A DNA stretch of 29,177 nt from Candidatus Cloacimonadota bacterium (lineage in GTDB: Bacteria > Cloacimonadota > Cloacimonadia > Cloacimonadales > Cloacimonadaceae). Under the pieces are notes generated by a model. That model had not been told where the DNA came from. It made no database searches and worked only from the letters and a program-made list of their open reading frames with translations. Position 1 is the first letter of the stretch; each line of letters opens with the position of its first letter. The position numbers were made by a program, and so were the translations under genes. This document shows positions 7,945 to 17,300 of this stretch, piece by piece. The DNA lies in NCBI GenBank assembly GCA_023392795.1, contig JAEWNJ010000019.1:1-29177 (forward strand), in the 5' to 3' direction.

Positions 7945-9189
7945 TCAGCTTGTATAGCGTTTAATCACGATTGCGCTGTTGTGTCCCCCAAAACCCAGTG
8001 AGTTCGAGAGCGCAGCGTTTACCGTGTGTTTCACGGAACAGCCCGCAGTGTAATCCAGATCGCAATCGGGATCAGGATTCACCAGATTGATCGTGGGATG
8101 GATGATGCCGGTTTCGATGGTTTTTACGCAGACGATGGCTTCGATGCCTGCGGCAGCACCCAACATATGCCCCACCATGGACTTGGTGGAGTTTATCTTC
8201 ATCTTGTAGGCACGCGCGCCAAAGGCACGCTTGATGGACATGGTCTCGCCCTTGTCGTTCAATGGAGTGGAAGTGCCGTGGGCATTCACATAATCAATGT
8301 CGTCGGGATTCAGTGAGGCGTCTTTGATCGCCATCAGGATTGCCCTGGTGCTACCTTCGCCATCTTCCGTGGGCGCAGTGATGTGATATGCGTCTCCGCT
8401 GGCTCCGTATCCCACCAGCTCGGCGTATATGTGGGCTCCACGCGCTTTGGCGTGTTCCAGCTCCTCCAGCACGAGGAATGCCGCACCTTCACTCATCACA
8501 AATCCATCACGTTCCCTGTCAAAGGGACGCGACGCGGTTTGGGGGTCGTCGTTGCGGGTGGAAAGAGCGCGCATGGAAGTAAAACCACCCACAGCCAGAG
8601 GGGTTACTGCTGCTTCCGTGCCGCCGGATACGATGATATCGGCATCGCCATATTGGATGGTGCGGAATGCCGTACCAAGCGCGTGATTGGCACTGGCACA
8701 GGCACTCATCACGTTAAAATTGATCCCCCTAAAGTTATGTTCGATGCTGATATGCGCTGCCGCGATGTTGCCGATCATCTTGGGGATGAAGAAGGGGCTG
8801 ATTCTGCGCGGACCCGCGGTATGGCATTTGATGCATTCTTCCTCGAAGGTCAGAATGCCGCCAATGCCAGCACCAGAGATGACCCCGGTACGCTCCGGAT
8901 CAAACTGTCCTTCGCTGAGATTGGCATCTTTCACTGCTTCCCGCGCCGCAATCATGGCATATTGGGTGTAAATATCAAGTTTCTTTACTTCTTTATGGTC
9001 AAAGTGATCTTCGGGATTGTAGTTTTTAATCTCAGCCGCAATCTGGACCGGGAGGTTTTCTGCATTGAAGTTGCTGATTCGTCCTACCCCGGACACACCA
9101 TTGATCAGACTTTGCCAGGTTTGCGCCACATTGTGCCCCACAGGAGTGAATGCGCCCATTCCGGTGATAACTACACGTCGTTTATTCAT
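7945..9189 (-). CDS. fabF: 3-oxoacyl-[ACP] synthase II
   Basis: FabF condenses malonyl-ACP with acyl-ACP in each elongation cycle of fatty acid synthesis. The 414-residue product has normal length for the family and starts with the typical RRVVITGMGAFTPVG. The catalytic triad is visible: C164 in MSACASANHALGTA, H304 in NAHGTSTPLND, and H341 in TKSMVGHMLGAAAG with K336 before it. A GAGGAAG site precedes the ATG. It lies between acpP, from which it is separated by a 152-bp gap containing a hairpin, and rnc. Confidence 0.97.
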   Translation of the reverse strand: MNKRRVVITGMGAFTPVGHNVAQTWQSLINGVSGVGRISNFNAENLPVQIAAEIKNYNPEDHFDHKEVKKLDIYTQYAMIAAREAVKDANLSEGQFDPERTGVISGAGIGGILTFEEECIKCHTAGPRRISPFFIPKMIGNIAAAHISIEHNFRGINFNVMSACASANHALGTAFRTIQYGDADIIVSGGTEAAVTPLAVGGFTSMRALSTRNDDPQTASRPFDRERDGFVMSEGAAFLVLEELEHAKARGAHIYAELVGYGASGDAYHITAPTEDGEGSTRAILMAIKDASLNPDDIDYVNAHGTSTPLNDKGETMSIKRAFGARAYKMKINSTKSMVGHMLGAAAGIEAIVCVKTIETGIIHPTINLVNPDPDCDLDYTAGCSVKHTVNAALSNSLGFGGHNSAIVIKRYTS

Positions 9190-9294
9190 ATCTTCCTCTT
9201 TCGTTCAGCTCAAAGGCACTGCCTTGGTCTGAAACATCGCTCCATCGGCGATAACTCAGATGAAAGCAGCGTGGGCATCTATGATAAGTGGAAC

Positions 9295-9323
9295 CAATCC
9301 TGATATCAATGCTATCAGGATTG
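9295..9323 (-). promoter_or_regulatory. Intercistronic hairpin between acpP and fabF
   Basis: A perfect 11-bp inverted repeat (CAATCCTGATA at 9295-9305, TATCAGGATTG at 9313-9323) with a 7-nt loop lies 19 bp past the acpP stop on the transcribed strand. No T-run follows, so it is not a classic terminator. It could protect the acpP message 3' end or slow polymerase, giving more acpP than fabF transcript. The remainder of the 9190-9341 gap shows no other signal. Confidence 0.6.
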
Positions 9324-9341
9324 ATTCCTTGATTGGCACGA

Positions 9342-9575
9342 TTAACCGAGTTTTCCTTTCAGGTAATCGATGGCTTGACCAACGGTACGAAGTTTATCCT
9401 GATCTTCATCAGGAATTGTCAGACCAAACTCATCTTCAAATGCCATTACCAGTTCCACTGTATCCAGGGAATCAGCACGCAAATCCTCGATGAAGTTTGC
9501 TTCAGGAACGATCTGAGCTTCTTCTACGCCCAGTTTGTCCATCACGATCTGTTTTACTTTGGCTTCAATATCCAT
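9342..9575 (-). CDS. acpP: Acyl carrier protein
   Basis: ACP carries growing acyl chains on a phosphopantetheine arm. The 77-residue acidic product starts MDIEAKVKQIVMDKLGVEE and has the attachment serine S36 in DLRADSLDTVELVM. An in-frame ATG 69 nt further upstream exists, but the start at 9575 is chosen because a strong AGGAGG precedes it and it gives the normal ACP length. It lies 68 bp after fabG and before fabF, the standard place in fab clusters. The gap after it carries a stable hairpin that may raise ACP expression relative to fabF. Confidence 0.97.
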   Translation of the reverse strand: MDIEAKVKQIVMDKLGVEEAQIVPEANFIEDLRADSLDTVELVMAFEDEFGLTIPDEDQDKLRTVGQAIDYLKGKLG

Positions 9576-9643
9576 TGTTCCTCCTATGGTATTGATAGGT
9601 TTATTCTCTATGTATTTTGGGTCTCTTGGATGTCCTAAGTGCA

Positions 9644-10390
9644 TCAGTGCATGGTCAGACCGCCGTCCACGGCAATGGTCTGCCCGGTGATGTATCCGCT
9701 CTCTTCAGAGGCCAGAAAGAGGCAGAGCTTTGCCACGTCAGTGGGTGTTCCCATCTTGCTCAGGGGGATCACTTTGGCATACTCAGCTCTGATCTCATCG
9801 CTCAGGGTGGCGGTCATTTCGGTTTCGATGAACCCGGGGGCAACCGCATTGACGCGAATGCCGCGGGAAGCAAATTCCTTGGCACAGCTTTTGGTAAAGG
9901 CGATCATTCCGCCCTTGGAGGCGGCGTAGTTTGCCTGACCGCTGTTTCCCATGATCCCGATTACGCTGGAGATGTTGATGATGCTGCCGCTGCGAGCCTT
10001 CATCATGTGCTTGAAGACCTTCTGTGTACAGATGAACGCACCTTTGAGATTGATGTTTAGCACCAGATCCCATTCTTCTTCCTTCATGCGGATCATCAGG
10101 TTATCGCGGGTAACACCGGCGTTATTGATCAAAACGTCAATCCTACCATGTTCACTTACGATGCGGGCAAACAGCTCTTCCACGCCTTTGGCGTCGGTGA
10201 CGTTTGCCACGTATCCAAAAGCCTGGGCACCCTGTTCCCTCAGCTTGCTAACGGCACTATCCACCGCTTCCTGAGCCAGATCCAGAATCAAAACCAGAGC
10301 TTGCTCACGGGCAAATCGCTCCGCAATCGTAAAACCGATGCCTCGGGCGGAGCCGGTAATCAGAACAACTTTATCTTTGAGTTCGTACAT
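9644..10390 (-). CDS. fabG: 3-oxoacyl-[ACP] reductase
   Basis: FabG reduces 3-oxoacyl-ACP with NADPH. The product is 248 residues from the ATG at 10390; a second ATG directly upstream (10393) would add one residue. The inner start leaves a better 7-nt gap from AAGGA. It is a classical short-chain dehydrogenase with the nucleotide-binding GSARGIG near residues 13-19, NNAG at ~89-92, and catalytic S142, Y155 and K159 (SGQANYAASKGG). The C-terminal 'GYITGQTIAVDGGLTMH' is typical. It lies between fabD and acpP in the fab operon. Confidence 0.96.
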   Translation of the reverse strand: MYELKDKVVLITGSARGIGFTIAERFAREQALVLILDLAQEAVDSAVSKLREQGAQAFGYVANVTDAKGVEELFARIVSEHGRIDVLINNAGVTRDNLMIRMKEEEWDLVLNINLKGAFICTQKVFKHMMKARSGSIINISSVIGIMGNSGQANYAASKGGMIAFTKSCAKEFASRGIRVNAVAPGFIETEMTATLSDEIRAEYAKVIPLSKMGTPTDVAKLCLFLASEESGYITGQTIAVDGGLTMH

Positions 10391-10434
10391 CATAATATCC
10401 TTTATACTGTTAGCTGCTGTAGGGTGACTGATGT

Positions 10435-11367
10435 TCAGGACATAAGTTCCTGCAATGCAGCAATATCTTCCATCCGGTCAACGTTATGGCAGCGCACATC
10501 TTTGTCAATATTCTTTATCATCCCGCTCAGCACCTTCTGAGGGCCAAACTCGATAAAGAGCTCCACTCCGGCATTGATCATGTAACGCACACAATCCACC
10601 CAGCGTACGGCTGAAATGATCTGCTTACCCAGCTTCACTCTGGCTTCTTCACCGATCAGCGAAGCCTGGGCGTCCAGATTTGAGACTACCGGCACAGTGC
10701 CATTCACAAAATCAATCCTGGCCATTTCTTCGCTCAGCCACAAGCTGGCTTTATCGATCAGAGGGGTATGAAATGGGCCACCCACCACGAGAGGCAGTAC
10801 TCTTTTGGCTCCCCGTGCTTTTGCCAGTTCACCGGCTTTGGCCACGCCGCTATCGGTACCAGATATCACGGTTTGGATAGGTGTATTGAAGTTTACAGCC
10901 TGCACCAATCCTTCCAGGGAAGCTTCTTCACAGATGGCGGTAACCGTGGCGGAATCCAATCCGATCACAGCGGCCATAGCGAAGGGAACATCCCCCACGG
11001 CTTTGATCATAAATTCGCCGCGCTTGTGTACCAGGTGCATGGCTTGCCGAATGTCCAGGATGCCTGAGGCCACCAAAGCGCTAAATTCGCCCAGAGAATG
11101 ACCTGCCACAAAGTCGGGCTTGAGGGAAAAGCGCTTCTGAAATTCCTGCAGAGCGCAGATGCTGTGAAAGAGAATGGCGGGCTGGGTGAGATGAGTCTGT
11201 TTCAATAAATCTTCGGGGCCTTCCGCCATCGCTTTGGCGAGCGGCGTCCCATGATCACGGTCAAATTGCTCCAGGATCTCAGCATATTCCGAGGATTGGG
11301 CCAGGTAGTCCTGCGCCATGCCAATATACTGAGCTCCCTGTCCGGGGAATATAAAAGCTGTCTTCAT
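10435..11367 (-). CDS. fabD: Malonyl-CoA:ACP transacylase
   Basis: FabD loads malonyl groups from CoA onto ACP. The 310-residue product is normal in length and begins with the family signature TAFIFPGQGAQYIGMAQDY. The nucleophile S91 sits in GHSLGEFSALVASG, R116 (HKRGEFM) fits the malonate-carboxylate arginine, and H200 in GGPFHTPLI is the catalytic histidine. An AGGAGC site precedes the ATG. It lies 13 bp downstream of fabH and 44 bp upstream of fabG. Confidence 0.96.
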   Translation of the reverse strand: MKTAFIFPGQGAQYIGMAQDYLAQSSEYAEILEQFDRDHGTPLAKAMAEGPEDLLKQTHLTQPAILFHSICALQEFQKRFSLKPDFVAGHSLGEFSALVASGILDIRQAMHLVHKRGEFMIKAVGDVPFAMAAVIGLDSATVTAICEEASLEGLVQAVNFNTPIQTVISGTDSGVAKAGELAKARGAKRVLPLVVGGPFHTPLIDKASLWLSEEMARIDFVNGTVPVVSNLDAQASLIGEEARVKLGKQIISAVRWVDCVRYMINAGVELFIEFGPQKVLSGMIKNIDKDVRCHNVDRMEDIAALQELMS

Positions 11368-11380
11368 AATGTAATAGCTC

Positions 11381-12373
11381 CTAGTACCGCGCCAGGATGC
11401 TGCCCCAGGTCAGGCCAGCGCCAAATGAAGTGAGCAGCAGGATGTCACCTCTACGGATCTTCTTCCCGCGGATGGCTTCATCCAATGCCAGGGGCACAGT
11501 CGCCGATGAGGTGTTGCCATATTTATGAATATTCACGATCACTTTGTTCATCGGCACTTTCATCTTATCGGCCAGCGCTTCGATGATGCGCAGATTGGCC
11601 TGATGCGGGACCACCCAATCAATATCGAGCGCGCTTAAGTGATTGCGGCGCAGCAGTTCATCGGAAGATGCGTACATGCTTTTGACCGCGTTTTTAAAGA
11701 TGCGGTTCCCTTCCATATATACGGTGTGCTGATTGGCGTCCACCGTTTCATGGCTGGCTGGAAGGCGTGATCCACCCGCGGCTTGAACCAGGAAATCGCC
11801 CTGGCTGCCATCGGCGTCGATCTTGGTGTCGATGATGCGGGAGATATCGCTGGGCTCCGCCCGGGACATCACGCACGCGCCTGAAGCATCACCAAACAGC
11901 ACACAGGTATTGCGGTCTGTCCAGTTTGTGATCTTGGTCAACACTTCCACGCCGACTACCAGGATGTGCTTGGCGGCACCATTCTCGATGTACTGACGGG
12001 CAACGTCGCAGGCATAAATAAAGCCCGTGCAGCCTGCCGAAACGTCAAAAGCGGGGATGTTTTTCAGCCCCAGTTTCTTTTGAATGATGCAAGCCGTCGA
12101 GGGGAAGGCATGATCTCCGGATATGGTTGCCACTATTATGAGATCTATCTCTTTATATTTTACTTTTGAGGCCTCGATGGCATTCACCGCGGCCTGATGG
12201 GCAAGATCACTGGCGGCTTCTTCGGCAGACGCGATGTGACGCTCCACCATGCCGGTACGGGTGCGGATCCATTCATCCGAAGTATCCACCATCTTTTCCA
12301 GATCCTGATTGGTCAGAATCTTTTTAGGGGCATAGCTTCCAAATGCGGAAAACTTGGCAAAGTATTGTCCCAT
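11381..12373 (-). CDS. fabH: 3-oxoacyl-[ACP] synthase III
   Basis: FabH starts fatty acid synthesis by condensing a short acyl-CoA with malonyl-ACP. The 330-residue product carries the Cys-His-Asn triad: C115 in SAGCTGFIYA, H257 in VPHQANLRI, and N287 in KYGNTSSATVP. The C-terminal 'LLTSFGAGLTWGSILARY' is characteristic. Its ATG shares one base with the plsX stop (TAATG), implying translational coupling. Primer preference, acetyl or branched-chain, cannot be read from the sequence. Confidence 0.96.
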   Translation of the reverse strand: MGQYFAKFSAFGSYAPKKILTNQDLEKMVDTSDEWIRTRTGMVERHIASAEEAASDLAHQAAVNAIEASKVKYKEIDLIIVATISGDHAFPSTACIIQKKLGLKNIPAFDVSAGCTGFIYACDVARQYIENGAAKHILVVGVEVLTKITNWTDRNTCVLFGDASGACVMSRAEPSDISRIIDTKIDADGSQGDFLVQAAGGSRLPASHETVDANQHTVYMEGNRIFKNAVKSMYASSDELLRRNHLSALDIDWVVPHQANLRIIEALADKMKVPMNKVIVNIHKYGNTSSATVPLALDEAIRGKKIRRGDILLLTSFGAGLTWGSILARY

Positions 12374-13368
12374 TACAACCTCTCAAAGTATTCTCTGGTG
12401 TGCTCCACAAATCCAGACTCGGCAATGCGAGCGCCAAAACGAATGGCATTCTTCATCGCCTTGGCATTGCTGCGACCATGTGAAACTACGGATATACCGT
12501 TCAGACCTACCAGGAGTGCGCCTCCATATTCGGTGTGATCAAGCTTTTTCTTGATATAGCTGTATACTGGATAGGACAGGAGGGCGCCGATTTTGGCCAC
12601 CCAGTCCTTGTTGATCTGTTCTTTCAAGATGGAAAAGATGGAAAAGCCAACGCCTTCCACGGTCTTCAGCATCACATTGCCCACAAATCCGTCGCAGACG
12701 ATCACGTCCGTAACTCCGGATATCACGTCCTTACCCTCGATATTGCCTACGAAATTGATATCCTTGCTGGAAGCCATCATTTGATGAGCTTCTTTGGACA
12801 TGCTGTTACCCTTGGCACTTTCTTCGCCGATATTTAGTAGCGATACGCGGGGATTGGCTTCCTTAAAAAAGTACTCGTAGTACTTGGAGCCCAATACTGC
12901 AAACTGCATGAGATGCTGAGCCTCGCAATCCACATTCGCGCCAACGTCCAGGATAATCTCCGGACCGCTCTGGGTGGGGAATAGCACCGCGATCGCGGGC
13001 CTGAGCACATTCTTCATGCGCCCCAGAGTGAGCAGGGAAGCGCTCATCATCGCTCCGGTATTCCCCGCGGATATTGCCACATCAGCCTGGCCATCCCGAT
13101 GTAAAGCGATCGCGCGAACCATGGAAGAATCGCGCTTGCTGCGCACTGAAGCTGCGGCACTATCGCCCATCTCAATGCGCTGGGAGGCGTTTTCTATCCT
13201 GATGCGGGATGTGTCGTAATAAAACTTGCCAAGCTCGGGCGCAATAATCTCCTGGTCACCTACCAGGATCACCTCATCGCAGAGATCTTCCTTTATCGCC
13301 AATACGGCACCCTCAATTTCAGGATACGGTGCCGCGTCGCTGCCAAAGGCGTCCAGCGCTACCCGCAA
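12373..13368 (-). CDS. plsX: Phosphate acyltransferase PlsX, TTG start
   Basis: PlsX converts acyl-ACP and phosphate to acyl-phosphate, the donor for PlsY in phospholipid synthesis. The product is 331 residues. The start codon is TTG at 13368-13366, supported by AAGGAA ending 5 nt upstream and by the N-terminus RVALDAFGSDAAPYPEIEGA aligning with the family's 'ALDAMGGD..P' start. The second glycine of the usual GGD is Ser here (FGSD). Other family motifs are SAGNTGAMMSA near residue 99 and ILDVGANVDC near 140. Only 2 bp separate it from the rpmF stop, and it shares one base with fabH. The weak start codon may lower its level relative to rpmF and fabH. Confidence 0.95.
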   Translation of the reverse strand: MRVALDAFGSDAAPYPEIEGAVLAIKEDLCDEVILVGDQEIIAPELGKFYYDTSRIRIENASQRIEMGDSAAASVRSKRDSSMVRAIALHRDGQADVAISAGNTGAMMSASLLTLGRMKNVLRPAIAVLFPTQSGPEIILDVGANVDCEAQHLMQFAVLGSKYYEYFFKEANPRVSLLNIGEESAKGNSMSKEAHQMMASSKDINFVGNIEGKDVISGVTDVIVCDGFVGNVMLKTVEGVGFSIFSILKEQINKDWVAKIGALLSYPVYSYIKKKLDHTEYGGALLVGLNGISVVSHGRSNAKAMKNAIRFGARIAESGFVEHTREYFERL

Positions 13369-13370
13369 AT

Positions 13371-13550
13371 TTATTCCTTAACGTCTAGGATCTGTCTGCC
13401 GTTATAAGTGCCGCATTTTTCACATACATGATGCGAACGGGCCGGCTCGTTGCACTTTGAACAAGTGCTGAAGCTCGGAGCGGTAAGGGCATCATGAGTT
13501 CTGCGCTTATCTCTACGGGTCTTTGATGTCTTTCTTTTTGGTACTGCCAT
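13371..13550 (-). CDS. rpmF: 50S ribosomal protein L32
   Basis: This 59-residue gene begins MAVPKRKTSKTRRDKRRTHD and contains a zinc ribbon with C30, C33, C43 and C46 (CSKCNEPARSHHVCEKCGTY), which is the L32 pattern. AAGGAG lies 8 nt before the ATG. A 62-codon frame at 13385-13573 overlaps it in another phase but is a shadow. rpmF heading plsX-fabH-fabD-fabG-acpP-fabF is a well-known arrangement. The YceD/DUF177 gene that often precedes rpmF is absent, so rpmF appears to be the first gene. A TTGACA on the - strand at 13696-13691 could be a -35 box, but no convincing -10 was found. Confidence 0.96.
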   Translation of the reverse strand: MAVPKRKTSKTRRDKRRTHDALTAPSFSTCSKCNEPARSHHVCEKCGTYNGRQILDVKE

Positions 13551-14307
13551 TTCTTGTATCTCCTTATCGGCAAAAAATCAGTGAACCGAGTTCATTCCAG
13601 AGCCATAATTGCTTTCTGTTATTAATTCTTAAGTCCACTTACATTACTTTCATATATCAAGTAGAACATGAACTCATATCACGGTTTTTTTGTCAACATA
13701 AAAAGGATGATGCTGTTCTAAATCTTTGCGCTGCCGTTATTTAGTTACGTCGTTGCTACGGGAGCGGGCACTGCGTACGATCAGGATGCAGATGCGCCCT
13801 TGGGAAGTACCTGCAGCACCTTAGGTTGTCTCCTGCCGTCTTCTGGTTGCTGCGCATCTTGTACACCTCTCATACAATACTCATGCTTTCGTATGACCGG
13901 TGTTCGAGAGGCCTATCTGAGGTGTGCGAGCCTAAAGAAGGCACGAAGGGAGCGGGAACGTATGCTGACACGAGCCTATAGAGATCGGGAAGCCGGATAT
14001 CCTGCATCGCACCAGAGTCTTGCGCGAACGATTCTATAAATGAAGCAAGCATATCACATTAACTTGAAGAAATGCAAGTAATTTATCTGCTATAGAGCGG
14101 CCTGCATGTTTCAGGAAGGAATAACTGTGAAGAGGTTTGCGAGCGATTCAAGGGATACTGGGATGAGGTCAATCAACTTTTCATGCCTTGTTTACCAAAC
14201 TGGTGGATCAATGAGGCTTTTTTCCCTTGACATATTGCCATATTGCAATAGTTTGTAACTGTCTCGGAATTCACCTTTGTGTTTCGTTATATTTATGAAG
14301 AGGATTT
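13551..14307. other. Gene-free divergent region between rpmF operon and sensor kinase
   Basis: About 750 bp with no credible gene; the frames at 13523-13744 and 13800-14039 (+) lack family resemblance and good ribosome sites. It must hold promoters for both flanking transcripts. Candidates are TTGACA on the - strand (13696-13691) for rpmF and TTGACA at 14227-14232 (+) with a weak TAGTTT 16 bp later at 14249-14254 for the kinase; both are tentative. Direct repeats occur: CGAGCCTAAAGA at 13927-13938 and CGAGCCTATAGA at 13971-13982, and GGGAGCGGG at 13760-13768 and 13948-13956. A potentially structured segment at 13861-13927 is listed separately. Confidence 0.6.
13861..13927. ncRNA. Possible structured RNA with competing helices
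   Basis: The segment closes on itself: GTACACCTC (13861-13869) pairs with GAGGTGTGC (13919-13927) with one wobble, enclosing a CATAC/GTATG hairpin (13871-13875 with 13891-13895). The same 5' bases can instead pair ACACC with GGTGT (13899-13903) as an extension of the inner hairpin, or CCTCTC (13866-13871) with GAGAGG (13906-13911). These three mutually exclusive options resemble a switch or a small RNA domain. Strand and transcription are unknown and no known RNA family was recognised. Confidence 0.3.
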
Positions 14308-17300
14308 ATGCCGGATCTACAAAAAAAGACGTCCAAGCTTATCATTTTGTACAGCACAGTGCCTTTGGTCCTGTCGCTTCTGGCTGTCCTGAACTGGTTG
14401 TTTCGCAGTTATACGCATCTGCCCGGTTTGCCTTTTTTTCTCAAAATAGCACCCACCACGGCTGTATCCATATGGTTGATAGCGCTGCTGAATATTTCCC
14501 GGTCTCTGAAAGCTAAGAGCAGGAGCAAGCGGGATGGCTACATCCTCGGTATCATCTCTGGATATGCTTTATCTGTGATCGCGGCATATTTTCTGGACTT
14601 CATGCATCACCCTGAAGCGCTGATGGCGCAGCGCGATAACAGTATGGGGGGTAGCATGATCGGGGCGATGTCTCCGCTCACGGCATTGGTGTTCATCCTC
14701 TTTTGCGTTTCTTATTACATCTTTTATACTCCGGGGACACCAACGAAAGCAGCCAAACGCGTTGCTTTCTATGCTTCGGTTTTGGGCTTTTTAATCTCAC
14801 TGGTAGTGTTCTTTTCCCATGCGTCCGGGGTTCGCATGATTGGGGCGATAAATACCGTTCCAATGTCCCTGCCCACCTCATTTGCCATGTTAATAATCAG
14901 CCTGGCGTTTTTAGAAAAGGGTGGATACGGCATCCTTCATCTTCAACGCTTTGTCTCGGGGCTTACGATGGAGGATGTGGGTAAAAGCATTAACCAATTG
15001 AACTTCACAATCTTCCTTTTTCTGGTCCTGGCGCTTAGCTTTGCTGCCATCTTTATGGTCAATATGGGCAACAGAGCTTACAAGATGAATCTGCGGGAGC
15101 AGCTTTTACAGGGGCTGGAAGCCCGGACTAGCGCCCTGAGTTCGTGGATCAATCAGCGTTATGATCTGGTGGGCGGCGTTTTGGATAATCCCGAGCTGCC
15201 TCAGGGGATGAAGGCGGTACTGGATGGAGATTTCACCAGCAAATCCGCGATTTATTCTTTGACCTGGATGCACATCGTGTATCAGCAAAATCCAGAATCC
15301 CGGGTATCGCTCTTTGATCCAGACCACGATCATATCCGTTCCGCGCCCCCAAATCCCGACATCAGCAGATCGGAGCTGATGCTGGTGCGCAGGATCCTGA
15401 TGTCCAGGCCTGGGCCTTACGTGCAGGACAAGATCAACCCCAATCCCGGACCAGATGGCTATCATAAGGTGGATCGACTGCGTTTTTGGACCGCCCTGGA
15501 ACCGGGGGGGAAGGGTCCGATGATGATGCTGGAATTGCAGCCAGATGCCCAGATAGCCCAGTTGCTGGGAGATTCCGCAAGCATTAGTGGGAGCCACTAT
15601 TTCGCCCTTATTGCCATGGGTACGCGCGGCATGCATTTTATCAGCAGAATCCCCATGGGTAATGACAGCGCCTTGCGAGAAAAATTCCGGGACCTTATGA
15701 GTTCCTCGCTGGACCGGATTACAAAACTGAGCAACAGCAAATCCGTGCTGGAAGCCTATGATCACAGGGGCAGACAGACGATGACTGCTTTCAAACAGGT
15801 GGAGCATCTGCCCTGGATATTGGGCAGCAATGTAGATCTTGAACATATTCACAGCAGTCTGTTCCTCAGGGCTTGGCTGATATTCTGCCTCTCCCTGGCT
15901 GCTCTCTTTGGCGCGGCAATGTTTATGAATTACAGCTCCCGAAAGCGGATTCATCTGGATGATAAGGCAGTTTTAAAGCAATGGCGTGCCACCTTTGATG
16001 CGGTGCCAAACGCTATCTGGCTGCTGGACGATCAACACAGGATCATCATGAGCAATCGCGCTGTGCATGACATCCTGGGCTACACTGCCGAAGAAGTAGT
16101 GGGTAAGCGTTGCCAGGATCTCATCCCCGCCGCCATTCACTACCTGGACACTGTGGATCAAAGCGGATCTATATCGATCGATGTGCAGCATCGCGGCCGC
16201 TGGCTCTCGGTGACAGGAGCATCCCTGATCAATGAAGCAGATGGAATGCGCGGATACGTGCACGTACTCAGCGATATTACTTCGGAGAAAAACAGCATGG
16301 AAGTCCTCAGAGCCGGAGAGGAACGTTTCCGTGCCATTTTCGATCAAGCGCCCATCGGGATGGCAATTACTTCCCCGGATAGACGGTATACCCGTTCCAA
16401 CACCAGCTATCAAAACATGCTGGGCTATACCGAAGCTGAAATGCTGAAACTCAGCGTGGATGACGTTACGCATCCCGATTATTTGCAAATGGACAAAGAC
16501 GGAGTTACCGCTCTTCTGAAGGGAGAAATACCTCAATATCGGGCAGAAAAGAAGTTCCTCCGCAAGGACGGCTCAGAGCTTTGGGGTCTGGTAACAGTGA
16601 TCCTGGCTCATGATCCTTACTCCGGCAGCCCGTATATGCTTGGGATGGTGGAAAACATCCATGATCGGGTGCATGCCATGCAGGAGCTCTACCGGGCCAA
16701 AGAAATGGCCGTGATGAGCGAGAAGATGAAAAGTGGCTTTATGCAAAACATCTCGCATGAGTTCCGCACACCACTAAACGGGATAATGGGATTTAGCGAT
16801 GTGCTGCTGCAAGGCAATCTCGCCTCTGATGATGTGAAAGAATATGCCGGATACATCAAATCCAGCGGTAAACGGATGCTGCAGCTAATTGCCAATATCA
16901 TGGATTTTGCCAAGATCGATTCGGGTCAGGAAGCCATCAATATGCAGCCATTCGTGATAAATCAAATGATGAATAAAATCATGGATCTATATCGCAATCA
17001 AGCATTCAATAAGGGATTGGAGCTGATCTGCAGCATCCCCGAGCACATGAGGGACAGCATCATCATAAGCGATGAAAGCAAGCTCTTGCAGATCATCGCC
17101 AAACTAATGGATAACGCGCTGGATTTCACGCCCAAAGGCTTTGTGGAATTCTCTTGTGACCTGATGGGCAATAATCTCATCTTGAAGGTGAAAGACAGCG
17201 GCGTTGGCATCTCCCCCATCTATCAGACCAAGATATTTGAAAGCTTTTATCAAGCAGATATGAGCATCACCCGCAAGCACGAAGGCGTGGGACTCGGTTT

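Noticed and set aside
8383..9303. 306-codon open frame on the + strand
   Set aside because: It lies antisense to fabF, whose catalytic motifs are all intact; no family resemblance or convincing ribosome site.
13385..13573. 62-codon - strand frame overlapping rpmF
   Set aside because: Out-of-phase shadow; the L32 zinc ribbon is in the other frame at 13371-13550.
13800..14039. 79-codon + strand frame in the rpmF-kinase gap
   Set aside because: Cys- and Arg-rich translation with no family match, no good ribosome site, and it covers the hairpin and repeat zone.
13861..14040. RNase P RNA, tmRNA, 6S RNA or SRP RNA in the gene-free regions
   Set aside because: I looked for the conserved RNase P P4, tmRNA 3' end and SRP loop sequences here and in 17422-17833 and did not see them.
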